Positions 25,759-34,608 of a stretch of 64,000 nt of DNA are shown one piece after another (position 1 is the first letter of the stretch; every line of letters begins with the position of its first letter). The position numbers and the translations under genes were made by a program. The notes below the pieces were generated by a model. It saw only the letters and a list, made by a program, of their open reading frames with translations. It had not been told where the DNA came from and ran no database searches. Source of the DNA: Microbacterium sp. RURRCA19A (GTDB lineage Bacteria; Actinomycetota; Actinomycetes; Actinomycetales; Microbacteriaceae); contig NZ_FTNQ01000002.1 of NCBI RefSeq assembly GCF_900156455.1, positions 248,001-312,000 of the forward strand. The letters run 5' to 3'.

Positions 25759-28700
25759 TCAGGCCGAGCGGCGCCGACGGTGGTACGCGATCGCCAGGAC
25801 GATCAGCCCGAGCAGCAGCACGCTCACGCCGATGCCGATCGCGACCTGCGTCGACGCGGCATCCTGTCCGGTGACCGCCAGCGGCGGCGTCTGCGACGAC
25901 GTCGCGCCGGGAGCGACCACGGTCACCTGCGCGGTGAGCTCGCCGCCGGGCACCAGGAGGGCCACGGTGTGCACCCCCGACTCGGCGTACGCCGGGACGG
26001 TGAACACTCCGTTCGCGGTGCCGTCGGCCCCGACCGTCAGGGTGCCCAGGCGGGCCGGGGTGGAGCGGAACTCCACCGCGAACACCGTGCCCGGCGCTGC
26101 CCCGCTGACCGAGACGGGCAGCTGCCCGCCCGGCGCCACCTGCGCGACGCCGATCCGGATGACCTCGTTGCCGGTGAGCGAGCCGCTGGGCTCGGCGCCG
26201 GGATCGGTGCCACCCCCGCCGGGGTTCGTGCCCGGGTCGGTGCCCGGATCCGTGGTCTTCGCCGGCACGGCGACCTCCACGACATCCGACACGTTGCCCG
26301 CGACGTCGGTCACCCGCACGCGCACCGTCGTGGCGGCGTCGCCGACGGCGGTGACGCCGGTCGCGGCGGTCCACGCCCCGCCCCCGAGCTGGTACTCCAC
26401 GACGGCCACGCCCGAACCGGCATCCGTACCGGCGGGGGTCACGGTGCGCGACGGGGCGTTCCAGCCCGCGTCGGCGACCGGCTTGGTGGCATCCCGCTTC
26501 ACCTCGACGCCCGCGGGCTCGGAGGTGTTGCCGGCGGCATCCTTCGCCCGGAAGGAGACCGTGGTCGCACCGTCGGTCGTGACCTCGACCGGCGCGGTGT
26601 ACCGCGACCACTCGCCGCCGCCCACGCGGACCTCGACGACGGGAGTGTCGTCACGGTCGTCGATGGCGGTCGCCGAGACCTTCACCGTGCCGGTGTACCA
26701 GCCGCTCGCGGGAGCGACCGGGTCGACCGAGGGGGTGACGACAGGCGCCTGCGTGTCGGGGACCGGCGTCTCCGGCTGCTCCCACACCTGCCATTCCTTG
26801 ATGCCCACGCTGCCCTTGCCCTGCTCGGTCCCGACGGGGTCGAGCGTCAGGCGGAGCTTCGTCGTGGTCACCGGATCGAACGACACCGTGTTGTAGGTGT
26901 CCTTCGCCGTGCCGTACGCGCCGGCGTTCTTCACCGGCACCCACGCGCTGGTCGTGGCATCCCAGTACTCGGCCTCCCACTTCGCGGGGACGTCGATGCC
27001 GAGTCCCTGCGCATCGATGTTCGACACGAAGTACACGCCCAGTTCGCCGACCGTCACCGGCTCGGTCCAGTCGTACTGCACCCACTGGTCGGTCACCGCG
27101 GGCCAGACGCCCCACACGTTCGCGTTGTCGTTGGGGGCGACGTCGCCGGAGGACGTGGGCTGGACGTTGTCGTTCAGACCCGTGACCTTGTTCCAGGCGG
27201 CGGTTCCGGATGCCGTGGGCGTGGCGAGCAGGGCGACGTTGCGCTTCTGCGACCCGTCGGCCTTCGGCACCGTGCGCTCGACCACCGGCGAGACGTTGCC
27301 CGCCGTGTCCGTCGAGCGCACCTGCACCTTCGTCTCGTCGATTCCGACGAGCACGGAGCCCGTCAGCGCCTTCCACTCGCCGGAGTCGCCCAGGCGGTAC
27401 TCGATCGCGGCCACGCCCGAGCCGGAGTCCGTCGCGGTGGCCTTGACCGTGCGCGAGACCGCGTCGGTGGTCACCTCGACGGCCGGAGCCGTCGTGTCGA
27501 TGCGCACGGTCTGCTCGGCCACCGGCGACGTGTTGCCCGCCGCGTCGGTCGCCCGGGCCTGCACGACGTGGGCTCCGTCGCCGGTCACCGAGACGGTGCC
27601 GGTGTAGGCCGCCCAGGCGCCCGCATCCACGCGCACCTCGATGCGCGGGGCCGCGTCCTGATCGTCGCGCGCCGTCACGTCGACGGCGACCGCCTGCGTG
27701 TACCAGCCCGAGCCGGGAGCCGCCGGCGACACCTGGAAGGCCACCGTGGGCGCCTTCGTGTCGTCACCGCCGGACCCGACCGTCACCGCGGCCGACGCGG
27801 CCGTGGTGCCGGGCAGGTCGCTCTGCACCGTGCCCGCGACCGTGAACTGTCCCGGCGCGGCGTAGGAGTCCGCGGCGACCGCGTCCCAGGTGACCGGGAG
27901 GTCCTGGCGCGAGCCGTCGTTGAACAGCACGCCCACGGTCTTCGGCAGCACCGGCGCGACACCCGGCTGGGTGCGGCTGGTCACGGCATCCACCTGGTTG
28001 ATCTGACCGGGAGCGGTCGCGCGGACCCACACGGTCGCCTTGGCCGAGACGGGCGAGCCGGGGACGATGCCCGACACGGGGAAGCTGCCCTCACCGGCAA
28101 CCTGCGCGTCGGTGACCGCGGCCCACGTCACGGGGAGGTCGGCGTGGCTGCCGTCCGAGTACGTGGCATCCACCGTCGCGGGGAGCGTCGGCTTCGTGCC
28201 CACGGCCGTGCGCACGTCGATCGGCTCGATCGAGGTGGGCGCGTCGGCGAACACCTTCAGCTCGCTGACGGCGACGGCCGCGTACGGTCCGTTGCCCGCG
28301 GCCTGCAGCACGACGCGGAGCCGCGTGGTGGTCACGGCGTCGAAGGTGACGGAGTTGGTCGCGTCGCGCTTCACCGTGTAGTCCGACGGGTTTCCCACGT
28401 CGGCCCAGTCGGAACCGGTCCAGTACTGCGCCTTCCACCCCTTCGGGACGTTGACGCCGTTGCTGGAGTTCGGGTCGGTCTGGTCGCTCCAGAAGCCGAT
28501 CTCGGCCCCCGCGATGCGCTGCGGCGTCTTCCACTCGTACTGGAGCCAGCGGGTCGCCGGGTGGTTGCCCGACCACGTGCCCCAGATGTCGCTCTGGCTG
28601 CCGCCGGTGAAGAACACCTTTCCGTCGTTGACCGCCTTGACGTTGTTCCAGCCCGCGGTGTACTCCGCGGTCGGGGTCGCCTCGGGGGCGACGTTGGTGC

Positions 28701-31700
28701 CGGCGGTGACCGGCTCGCCCTGCACGGTGACGTCGGTCTGCGACGTCTTCTCCCCGTCGTCGGCGGTCAGGCGCAGCACGTACTGCCCCTTGTCCGAGAA
28801 GCGGGCGGTGGTCGAGGCGGACGCGGCGTCGTCGAACAGCACCGTCGCCCCCTCGGGCGCGCTCACCACCGACCAGGTCGACGACACGGTGCCCGCGGGC
28901 AGCCCGTCGTCCTTGACCGTGCCGACGAGCGCGGCCGCGCCGCCGACCGACGCCGGGAGGTTCTGCCACGCCGTGACCAGAGGAGCCTGGTTCGTGGATG
29001 CCGGGGCGGCGACGCCCGTGTCGAACACCTGCAGTTCCTTGACACCGGTCTTCATGCCGCTGGCGTGGGTCACCGTCAGGCGCACGGCGTCACCGGTCAC
29101 CTCGGGGAACTGGACGTGGTTGTAGTTCGCGCGGGGGTACGCGGGTGTGCGGGCCTGCTGCGGGATCACCGACCACTGCCCGCCCCGGCGCACCTCGAGC
29201 GTGTAGACCGACGGCTCGGCGTACCCCGGCGCGGTCGCCGACGACGAGCTGTCGTAGAAGTAGGGACGGATGTCGTCGAAGGTCTTCTCGCTGCCGAGCT
29301 CGACGGTGAGGGAGTCCTTGGCGTTCGGCGATCCGGCGGTCCCCCAGAAGGGCTCGTTGATGGTCGTGCCGTCGACCGCGCCCTTCGGGTCGCGGCCCGC
29401 GGCCGAGAACGTGGCCGTCGCCGAGGCGGCGAGGTTCGCACTGCCCGTGCTGGCGGTGCGGACGTCGGCACCGGCCTTGGCGAACAGGTCGACCACGCGG
29501 GCGTCGTCGGCGAAGCGCACGTCCTGCGGCGCCTGGACCGACGAGGTCGTCGCGGTGGTGACCTTCGCGTCGCCCTTGACGACCTGCACCGTTCCGGTGG
29601 CCGGGTCGTAGATGACGTGCGACAGCTTGTCGACGGTGAAGGCGAGCTTGCCGTCGAGGAACACCGAGTAGCCCTCGGGCACGTCATCGCCGTAGTACCG
29701 CGTCCCGCCCGGAGCGTCCCACGTGACGGTCAGGTCACGATCGCGGTACCGGATGTTGTTCGCGGTGAAGTGGTCCCACCCGATGTTGATCGGGTCGAGT
29801 TCGATCTTGGCGTCGTCGCGGGTGCGCACGCCCATCGCGTCCTCGATCATCGTGAAGTTCGTCGCGCCGAGGATCGTGTGGTGGATCCAGGAGCGGTAGT
29901 CGATCTTCTGCGGGTTCGCCGAGCCGTTGGCCCAGAACTCGTTCTGGTCGGGCAGACGGTTGTCGCCGCCGTTCTGATAGTGGGCCCACGCGTTCCAGTA
30001 CAGGAGCTTCTTGTACGACTCCGCGGTGATGGCATCCGTCGGGTAGTCGCGCAGGACCTTCGACATCATCCGGAACATCACAGTGGAGTTGATGACCGAG
30101 AAGTTGTTGCTGCCCTGGCCGCCGGTGGCGTTGTACGCCGCCTGGTCGGCCTGGTTCGCGGTGTAGAAGGGGAAGATCGGGTACTGCTTGTCGTCCGCGA
30201 AGAGCCGCAGCGCCTGGACGTAGTCATCGTTGTAGTCGGCGTCGCCGGGCTTGGGCACGAGGCCGACGGAGAAGGGGTAGTAGTTGTTGATCTCCTTCCA
30301 CGGCACGTGCTCGCCGTTGTTCGCCATGGCGTGCTCGAGGAGCTTGCGGTCGGGGTTCCACAGCACCTTCATGACCTGCGCCTTGATGTTCTGCGCGAAC
30401 GCCTCCATCTCGGCGGCCTTCGCGGTGTCACCGGCGGTGCGGTAGGCCTCGGCCGAGGCGAGCGCGTTGGAGTACAGGTAGGCGTTCTCGGCGCGGTCCT
30501 GGTAGCCGGCCTTCCAGTGGAACGACACGGCATCGGCGTCGTTGCCCGTCATCGCGCCCCAGTTGTATTCGATGAGGCCGTTCTTGTTGAAGTCGTAGGC
30601 GTCCTGCAGGCCCTTGACGTCGTCCTCGGCGTACTTGGCGAGGTTCCCGGCGATGGCGCTGGGTCCGCCGTGCAGCTCGTAGGAGCGCCACGCGGCCTCG
30701 GAGATGTACTGGGTGTAGCTGTTCGACCAGTTGGCCGGGTCGCCCGGGTTGTCGACGAACTTGTAGCTCTTGCTCGTCTCCCCCGTCGACACCCAGGGGC
30801 CGTACGAGTAGATCGGGTCGCGGAAGTACTTCAGGTCGTCGATGAACATGCCCGTGGTGAGCACGATCGAGTTGTTGTACCCGAGCACGCCTTCCATGGC
30901 GACCGGGAACTGGTAGGTGTTGCCGGGCATGTCGGCGTCGAGGAAGTTGAACCGCATGAGCCACCACCGGTAGAACAACGACTTGTCGATGTTGTCCTCG
31001 GGGGTGTCCAGGTACGGCACGTTCTGGGCCCACCACCGGTTGTAGGCGGTGACGTGGCCGGTGTACGCCTCGGCGGGCGACTGCGCCCGCGTGGCGTCGT
31101 ACTCGCTGCGGGACTCGGCGATCTCGTCGGTGACGAGGCCGAGCTGCACCTTGGCGGTCGCGCTGCCGCCGGCGGGCACCGACAGCGTGCGCGTGAGGGT
31201 CTGGCCCGCGGGCGCGAAGCCGTCTCCCGAGAAACGCGGCGAGATCTTGGTGAGGTTGTTGAGCGCCTCGACGTGACCGACCAGCTCGTCGCCCTCCGCG
31301 GACACCGCGTACGGGGAGGATGCCACGAGCTCGACGTCGACCGCACCGCCGGTGGAGCGCACGTCGAGGTTCGTCACCAGCACGTTGGCGTCGGTGATGA
31401 ACTTCGTCTGCACGATCTCGAGCCCGCCGCCGCGGTGCACGCTGCGCCAGTAGCTCGGGGTCTGCTTGCGCTGGGCAATGTCTTCGGTCAGCGGCACGTC
31501 GGCGCCGTTCACGCGCGCCGCGATGGTGTAGCCGGAGCGGCCGTCGATCGATTCCCAGTAGGCGAGCTGCCCGCCGAAGCCGAGGGCGGACGGGTCGTGC
31601 TCCTTCATGAAGGCCGCCCGCCCGCGCGTGAACAGCCACTGGTTGTTGTCGCCGAAGCTGCCGGCGTCGCCCGTGCGGGCGAGCATCCGGTCCATCCAGA

Positions 31701-31956
31701 AGTCCTTGTCGACGCTGGTGCCCGCCCCGGCGGCCACGTCGGCGTCGAAGATCTTCTGGAGTTGGTTACCGGGGGTGTAGGTCACCCCCGTCGCGGGGAC
31801 GGGGGTGGGGCTGCCCGAGAACGTCGGGTAGCCGATGTCGGTGTTGGCCGCCTGTGCGGGGGCCGCGGCGACCAGGGTCGCGACGACGGCTGCGGAAGCG
31901 ATCGTCCCGATGGCCGTGCGGCAGGTGCGACGGCTCGTGCGGTGTGGGGAGTCCAC
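25759..31956 (-). CDS. Giant sortase-anchored glycosidase, GH121-like (putative beta-L-arabinobiosidase)
   Basis: A 2065-residue surface enzyme. After the signal peptide (about 1-37, ending AQA) come an N-terminal beta-sandwich (about 60-300) and an (alpha/alpha)6 barrel (about 300-740; YNRWWAQN, FYRWWLMRFNFLDADMPG, NGLIEYNWG), the clan G-like arrangement of GH63/MGH1 and GH121 enzymes. Discoidin, Big_4 Ig-like and OmpL47-like modules fill about 830-1950. The C-terminus has LAVTG, a helix and HRRRRSA, a sorting signal. GH121 is inferred from architecture and from linkage to GH127, a pairing known in Bifidobacterium longum (HypBA2 and HypBA1); I cannot confirm it by alignment. GTG start; no other good start is nearby. 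Confidence 0.72.
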   Translation of the reverse strand: MDSPHRTSRRTCRTAIGTIASAAVVATLVAAAPAQAANTDIGYPTFSGSPTPVPATGVTYTPGNQLQKIFDADVAAGAGTSVDKDFWMDRMLARTGDAGSFGDNNQWLFTRGRAAFMKEHDPSALGFGGQLAYWESIDGRSGYTIAARVNGADVPLTEDIAQRKQTPSYWRSVHRGGGLEIVQTKFITDANVLVTNLDVRSTGGAVDVELVASSPYAVSAEGDELVGHVEALNNLTKISPRFSGDGFAPAGQTLTRTLSVPAGGSATAKVQLGLVTDEIAESRSEYDATRAQSPAEAYTGHVTAYNRWWAQNVPYLDTPEDNIDKSLFYRWWLMRFNFLDADMPGNTYQFPVAMEGVLGYNNSIVLTTGMFIDDLKYFRDPIYSYGPWVSTGETSKSYKFVDNPGDPANWSNSYTQYISEAAWRSYELHGGPSAIAGNLAKYAEDDVKGLQDAYDFNKNGLIEYNWGAMTGNDADAVSFHWKAGYQDRAENAYLYSNALASAEAYRTAGDTAKAAEMEAFAQNIKAQVMKVLWNPDRKLLEHAMANNGEHVPWKEINNYYPFSVGLVPKPGDADYNDDYVQALRLFADDKQYPIFPFYTANQADQAAYNATGGQGSNNFSVINSTVMFRMMSKVLRDYPTDAITAESYKKLLYWNAWAHYQNGGDNRLPDQNEFWANGSANPQKIDYRSWIHHTILGATNFTMIEDAMGVRTRDDAKIELDPINIGWDHFTANNIRYRDRDLTVTWDAPGGTRYYGDDVPEGYSVFLDGKLAFTVDKLSHVIYDPATGTVQVVKGDAKVTTATTSSVQAPQDVRFADDARVVDLFAKAGADVRTASTGSANLAASATATFSAAGRDPKGAVDGTTINEPFWGTAGSPNAKDSLTVELGSEKTFDDIRPYFYDSSSSATAPGYAEPSVYTLEVRRGGQWSVIPQQARTPAYPRANYNHVQFPEVTGDAVRLTVTHASGMKTGVKELQVFDTGVAAPASTNQAPLVTAWQNLPASVGGAAALVGTVKDDGLPAGTVSSTWSVVSAPEGATVLFDDAASASTTARFSDKGQYVLRLTADDGEKTSQTDVTVQGEPVTAGTNVAPEATPTAEYTAGWNNVKAVNDGKVFFTGGSQSDIWGTWSGNHPATRWLQYEWKTPQRIAGAEIGFWSDQTDPNSSNGVNVPKGWKAQYWTGSDWADVGNPSDYTVKRDATNSVTFDAVTTTRLRVVLQAAGNGPYAAVAVSELKVFADAPTSIEPIDVRTAVGTKPTLPATVDATYSDGSHADLPVTWAAVTDAQVAGEGSFPVSGIVPGSPVSAKATVWVRATAPGQINQVDAVTSRTQPGVAPVLPKTVGVLFNDGSRQDLPVTWDAVAADSYAAPGQFTVAGTVQSDLPGTTAASAAVTVGSGGDDTKAPTVAFQVSPAAPGSGWYTQAVAVDVTARDDQDAAPRIEVRVDAGAWAAYTGTVSVTGDGAHVVQARATDAAGNTSPVAEQTVRIDTTAPAVEVTTDAVSRTVKATATDSGSGVAAIEYRLGDSGEWKALTGSVLVGIDETKVQVRSTDTAGNVSPVVERTVPKADGSQKRNVALLATPTASGTAAWNKVTGLNDNVQPTSSGDVAPNDNANVWGVWPAVTDQWVQYDWTEPVTVGELGVYFVSNIDAQGLGIDVPAKWEAEYWDATTSAWVPVKNAGAYGTAKDTYNTVSFDPVTTTKLRLTLDPVGTEQGKGSVGIKEWQVWEQPETPVPDTQAPVVTPSVDPVAPASGWYTGTVKVSATAIDDRDDTPVVEVRVGGGEWSRYTAPVEVTTDGATTVSFRAKDAAGNTSEPAGVEVKRDATKPVADAGWNAPSRTVTPAGTDAGSGVAVVEYQLGGGAWTAATGVTAVGDAATTVRVRVTDVAGNVSDVVEVAVPAKTTDPGTDPGTNPGGGGTDPGAEPSGSLTGNEVIRIGVAQVAPGGQLPVSVSGAAPGTVFAVEFRSTPARLGTLTVGADGTANGVFTVPAYAESGVHTVALLVPGGELTAQVTVVAPGATSSQTPPLAVTGQDAASTQVAIGIGVSVLLLGLIVLAIAYHRRRRSA

Positions 31957-31973
31957 GATGTCTCATCCTCTCG

Positions 31974-31997
31974 GTCTCTCTCCTCACCGAGAGAGAC
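31974..31997 (-). promoter_or_regulatory. 5'-leader hairpin of the GH121-like gene
   Basis: GTCTCTCTC pairs with GAGAGAGAC (9 bp, 6-nt loop) in the untranslated leader, 17 nt before the start codon. An alternative pairing CTCGGT/ACCGAG (31970-31975 with 31986-31991) shares bases with it, so two mutually exclusive folds are possible. Confidence 0.45.
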
Positions 31998-32009
31998 ATG
32001 CGGGATGAA

Positions 32010-32038
32010 ACGCTAAGGAAACGCTTACGTTTTCTCAA
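32010..32038 (-). promoter_or_regulatory. Promoter of the GH121-like gene
   Basis: On the minus strand: -35 TTGAGA (32038-32033), a 17-nt spacer, and -10 TAGCGT (32015-32010). The expected start gives a leader of about 45 nt that contains the hairpin at 31974-31997. Spacing is ideal for a housekeeping sigma factor. Confidence 0.65.
32019..32032. promoter_or_regulatory. LacI-family operator in the promoter spacer
   Basis: AAACGCTTACGTTT, an inverted repeat with arms AAACG/CGTTT. It falls entirely between the -35 and -10 boxes of the GH121-like gene. This is the classic LacI/GalR operator style. The lacI stop codon is 39 bp away. Confidence 0.6.
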
Positions 32039-32070
32039 TCCTTTTCGAAGATTTCGAAGGACGCGAAAAC

Positions 32071-33093
32071 TCAGCGCCGCGCGATGGTCGATCCGCGGAT
32101 GATCAACCGCACCGGCAACTGACTCGTCCCCGACTCCAGCCGCGCGCCGTCGATCGCCTCGAACACGCGCTGCGCGGCGAGCCGACCGAGACGCTGCAGG
32201 TTGGCATCCACCGTCGTGAGCGCCGGACGGGAGTTCGTCGCGAGGATCTCCCAGTTGTCGTAGCCGACCACGGCGAGGTCGTCGGGGACCGTCCGCCCGA
32301 GCTCGCGCGCCGTGTCGAGCACGCCGCGGGCGATCTGGTCGGAACCCGCGAAGATCCCGTCGATGTCGGGGTGCTGCGACAACAGCATCGCCGCCGCGTC
32401 GCGCCCCCAGTTCTCGGTCCACTCCGAGAACATCGGTTCGCCGACCAGCTCGAGGCCGGCCGCGGCGAGCCCCTCCCGGGCGCCGGCGAGGCGGTCCTTC
32501 GCGGCCGCGTACGTGGGGTCTCCGGACACGTGGGCGATGCGGGTGCGCCCGCACGAGACGAGGTGCTCGACGGCCAACCGGCCGCCCGCGCGGTTGTCCG
32601 GCACGAGGGACATGTCGCGCGGATCGTCGGACGGCGAGTACGCGTATACGACGGGCACGGGGATGTCGGGTCCGAGCGACGGCCGCGGATCCGTCGCGCG
32701 GCCGACCACGATGATCCCGTCGACGCGCCGACTCAGCAGCGCGCGCAGGTGATGCTGCTCGCGGATGGCGTCCCCGCGGGCGTCGCATAGGAAGACGTTG
32801 ACCTGGCCCGCGCCGAACGCGTCCTCGGCGCCCATCAGGATCGGCAGGACGAAACGACCTTCGAGGTCGCTCGTGAGCAGGCCCACCGTCCCCGTCCGCC
32901 CGGCGACCAGCCCCCGCGCCATCGCGTTCGGGGTGAAGGACAGCTCGTCCGCGGCGAGGAGCACACGTCGCCGCGTCGCGTCGGCCACATCCTCTCGCCC
33001 GTTGAGCGCCTTGGACGCCGTCGCGATCGAGACCTGGGCGCGCTTGGCCACATCGCCGAGCGTCACCGCGCGGTTCGCCCCGTTGCCGTTCAC
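32071..33093 (-). CDS. LacI family transcriptional regulator of the arabinan-utilisation locus
   Basis: A 340-residue repressor. Its N-terminal helix-turn-helix (about 10-32, VTLGDVAKRAQVSIATASKALNG) is followed by the hinge helix and a periplasmic-binding-like sugar domain (about 65-335). It lies between the surface glycosidases (same strand, downstream) and the divergent ABC importer genes, and palindromes overlap the promoters on both sides. It probably represses the whole locus until an arabinose oligosaccharide binds. The GTG at 33093 is preceded by GGAAGGGG; longer readings upstream have no domain. Confidence 0.9.
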   Translation of the reverse strand: MNGNGANRAVTLGDVAKRAQVSIATASKALNGREDVADATRRRVLLAADELSFTPNAMARGLVAGRTGTVGLLTSDLEGRFVLPILMGAEDAFGAGQVNVFLCDARGDAIREQHHLRALLSRRVDGIIVVGRATDPRPSLGPDIPVPVVYAYSPSDDPRDMSLVPDNRAGGRLAVEHLVSCGRTRIAHVSGDPTYAAAKDRLAGAREGLAAAGLELVGEPMFSEWTENWGRDAAAMLLSQHPDIDGIFAGSDQIARGVLDTARELGRTVPDDLAVVGYDNWEILATNSRPALTTVDANLQRLGRLAAQRVFEAIDGARLESGTSQLPVRLIIRGSTIARR

Positions 33094-33126
33094 GCTCGCC
33101 CCTTCCGAAAACCTTATCGAGATGTG

Positions 33127-33155
33127 TTGACCATAGCGCCTTCGCCGGATAGTGT
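33127..33155 (+). promoter_or_regulatory. Promoter of the sugar ABC importer operon
   Basis: -35 TTGACC (33127-33132), exactly 17 nt, -10 TAGTGT (33150-33155). The transcript would have a leader of about 90 nt before the binding-protein gene. Confidence 0.68.
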
Positions 33156-33156
33156 C

Positions 33157-33172
33157 CCGAAATGGGTTTCGG
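33157..33172. promoter_or_regulatory. Putative LacI operator at the importer transcription start
   Basis: CCGAAATGGGTTTCGG, a perfect inverted repeat with 6-bp arms (CCGAAA/TTTCGG). It starts 1 nt after the -10 box, so a bound repressor would cover +1. It differs in sequence from the palindrome at 32019, so which one the local LacI uses is open. Confidence 0.58.
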
Positions 33173-33253
33173 CTTTTCGAACCCGACCCGATCACATGTG
33201 CGACAGCGGCGCCCGCCGCAGCGCTTACTCGATGAAGAGCAAGAGGAGAACCG

Positions 33254-34549
33254 ATGAAGCTTTCCCGAAGCCGCACCGCGGTGCGGACGCTGACGGCCGC
33301 GCTCGCGGCCGGCGTCCTGGTGGGTTCGCTCGCCGCCTGTTCCGGGGGCGGCTCGACCGCAGCCCCGCAGGACATTCCGGCCACCGGCACGGATGACGGC
33401 GCGACGCTGACCCTGTGGACGCGCGCGCCCCTGGAGAAGCAGGCCAAGGACCTCGTGGCGGCCTACAACAGCACCCACAAGAACCAGGTCGAGCTCACCG
33501 TCGTCCCCAACGACGACTACGTCGCCAAGGTCGGCGCCGCCGCCGGCTCGGGCGGGCTCCCCGACCTCTTCGCCGCCGACATCGTCTACGTGCCCAACTG
33601 GGTGCAGCAAGGGCTGTTCCAGGACATCTCCACCCAGATCGACGGCCTCTCCTACAAGGACACGATCAACAAGGGCCACCTGGATGCCGGCACCCTCGAC
33701 GGCAAGGAGTACGTCCTGCCGTTCGTGCTCGACCTGTCCGTGATGATGTGGAACAAGGACCTCGTGAAGGAGGCCGGTCTCGATCCCGAGAAGGCCCCCG
33801 CGACCATCGCCGACTTCGCCAAGACCGCCAAGGCCGTGCAGGCGCTGAACAAGCCCGGCGTGTCCGGCACGTCGACGGGCCTGAACTGCGGCGGCTGCCT
33901 CCTCTTCACCTGGTTCCCGTCGATCTGGGCCTCGGGCGAAGAGGTCCTCAACGCCGACGGCACGGCCTCGCTGCTGAACAACGACGCCGCCAAGGAGGTC
34001 TACTCCACCTGGAAGGACCTCGACGCCGCGGGCGCCGTCGCTCCCGGTTCGGCCGACGAGACCGGCGCCACCTGGGTCGCGGGCTTCCAGGAGGGCAAGG
34101 TCGGCATCATGCCCTTCCCCGCCACGCTCCTCTCGGGCCTGAAGTTCGACGCCGGCGTCTCGGGCATCCCGGGCGTCGAGGGCGGTGAGTCCACGTTCGT
34201 CGGCGGTGACGGCATCGGCATCTCCAAGGACTCGAAGCAGTCCGCACAGGCCTGGAACTTCCTGTCGTGGCTGACGTCCGAGGACGCTCAGGTCGGCGTC
34301 CTCGCCAAGGGCGGCAGCACGGTCGCACGCTCCGACCTCGCGAACAACGAGTACTCCGCGAAGGACCCGCGTCAGGTCGCGATCAACGAGGTCGCGGGCA
34401 AGGGCAAGACGCCCGTCGCGCTCAACTTCCAGCAGGCGTTCAACGCGCCCGGCAGCCCGTGGCTGACGCTGGTGCGCAACGCCGTGCTCAACGGCACGAA
34501 CACCGTCGACGCCGACAACGACGAGATCACTGCGGTCCTGGCCCAGTGA
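33254..34549 (+). CDS. Sugar ABC transporter substrate-binding lipoprotein
   Basis: A 431-residue family-1 (MalE-type) extracellular receptor. The signal peptide ends in a LAAC lipobox (Cys29). The mature part starts TLTLWTRAPLEKQAKDLVAAYN and contains VPNDDYVAKVGAAAGSGGLPDLFAADIVY, typical of oligosaccharide-binding proteins. An internal CGGC pair (NCGGCLLF) could form a disulfide. First gene of the importer operon. Context with GH127 suggests arabino-oligosaccharides. A good ribosome site (AAGAGGAGAA) precedes the ATG. Confidence 0.92.
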   Translation: MKLSRSRTAVRTLTAALAAGVLVGSLAACSGGGSTAAPQDIPATGTDDGATLTLWTRAPLEKQAKDLVAAYNSTHKNQVELTVVPNDDYVAKVGAAAGSGGLPDLFAADIVYVPNWVQQGLFQDISTQIDGLSYKDTINKGHLDAGTLDGKEYVLPFVLDLSVMMWNKDLVKEAGLDPEKAPATIADFAKTAKAVQALNKPGVSGTSTGLNCGGCLLFTWFPSIWASGEEVLNADGTASLLNNDAAKEVYSTWKDLDAAGAVAPGSADETGATWVAGFQEGKVGIMPFPATLLSGLKFDAGVSGIPGVEGGESTFVGGDGIGISKDSKQSAQAWNFLSWLTSEDAQVGVLAKGGSTVARSDLANNEYSAKDPRQVAINEVAGKGKTPVALNFQQAFNAPGSPWLTLVRNAVLNGTNTVDADNDEITAVLAQ

Positions 34550-34555
34550 GTCCCG

Positions 34556-34586
34556 GTGGGGCGTCGTCCACGCGGCGACGCCCCAC
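34556..34586 (+). terminator. Intra-operon hairpin after the binding-protein gene
   Basis: An 11-bp perfect stem (GTGGGGCGTCG with CGACGCCCCAC, 8-nt loop) just after the stop codon. Such a structure usually lets the binding protein be made in excess over the permeases. Confidence 0.65.
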
Positions 34587-34608
34587 ACCCCCCTTCGGAA
34601 GGAATGAC

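Noticed and set aside
25780..32016. A 2078-codon open frame on the plus strand opposite the GH121-like gene
   Set aside because: It is antisense to a well-supported enzyme gene, is Arg/His/Gly/Val-rich with no domain, and is expected by chance in GC-rich DNA where antisense stop codons are rare.
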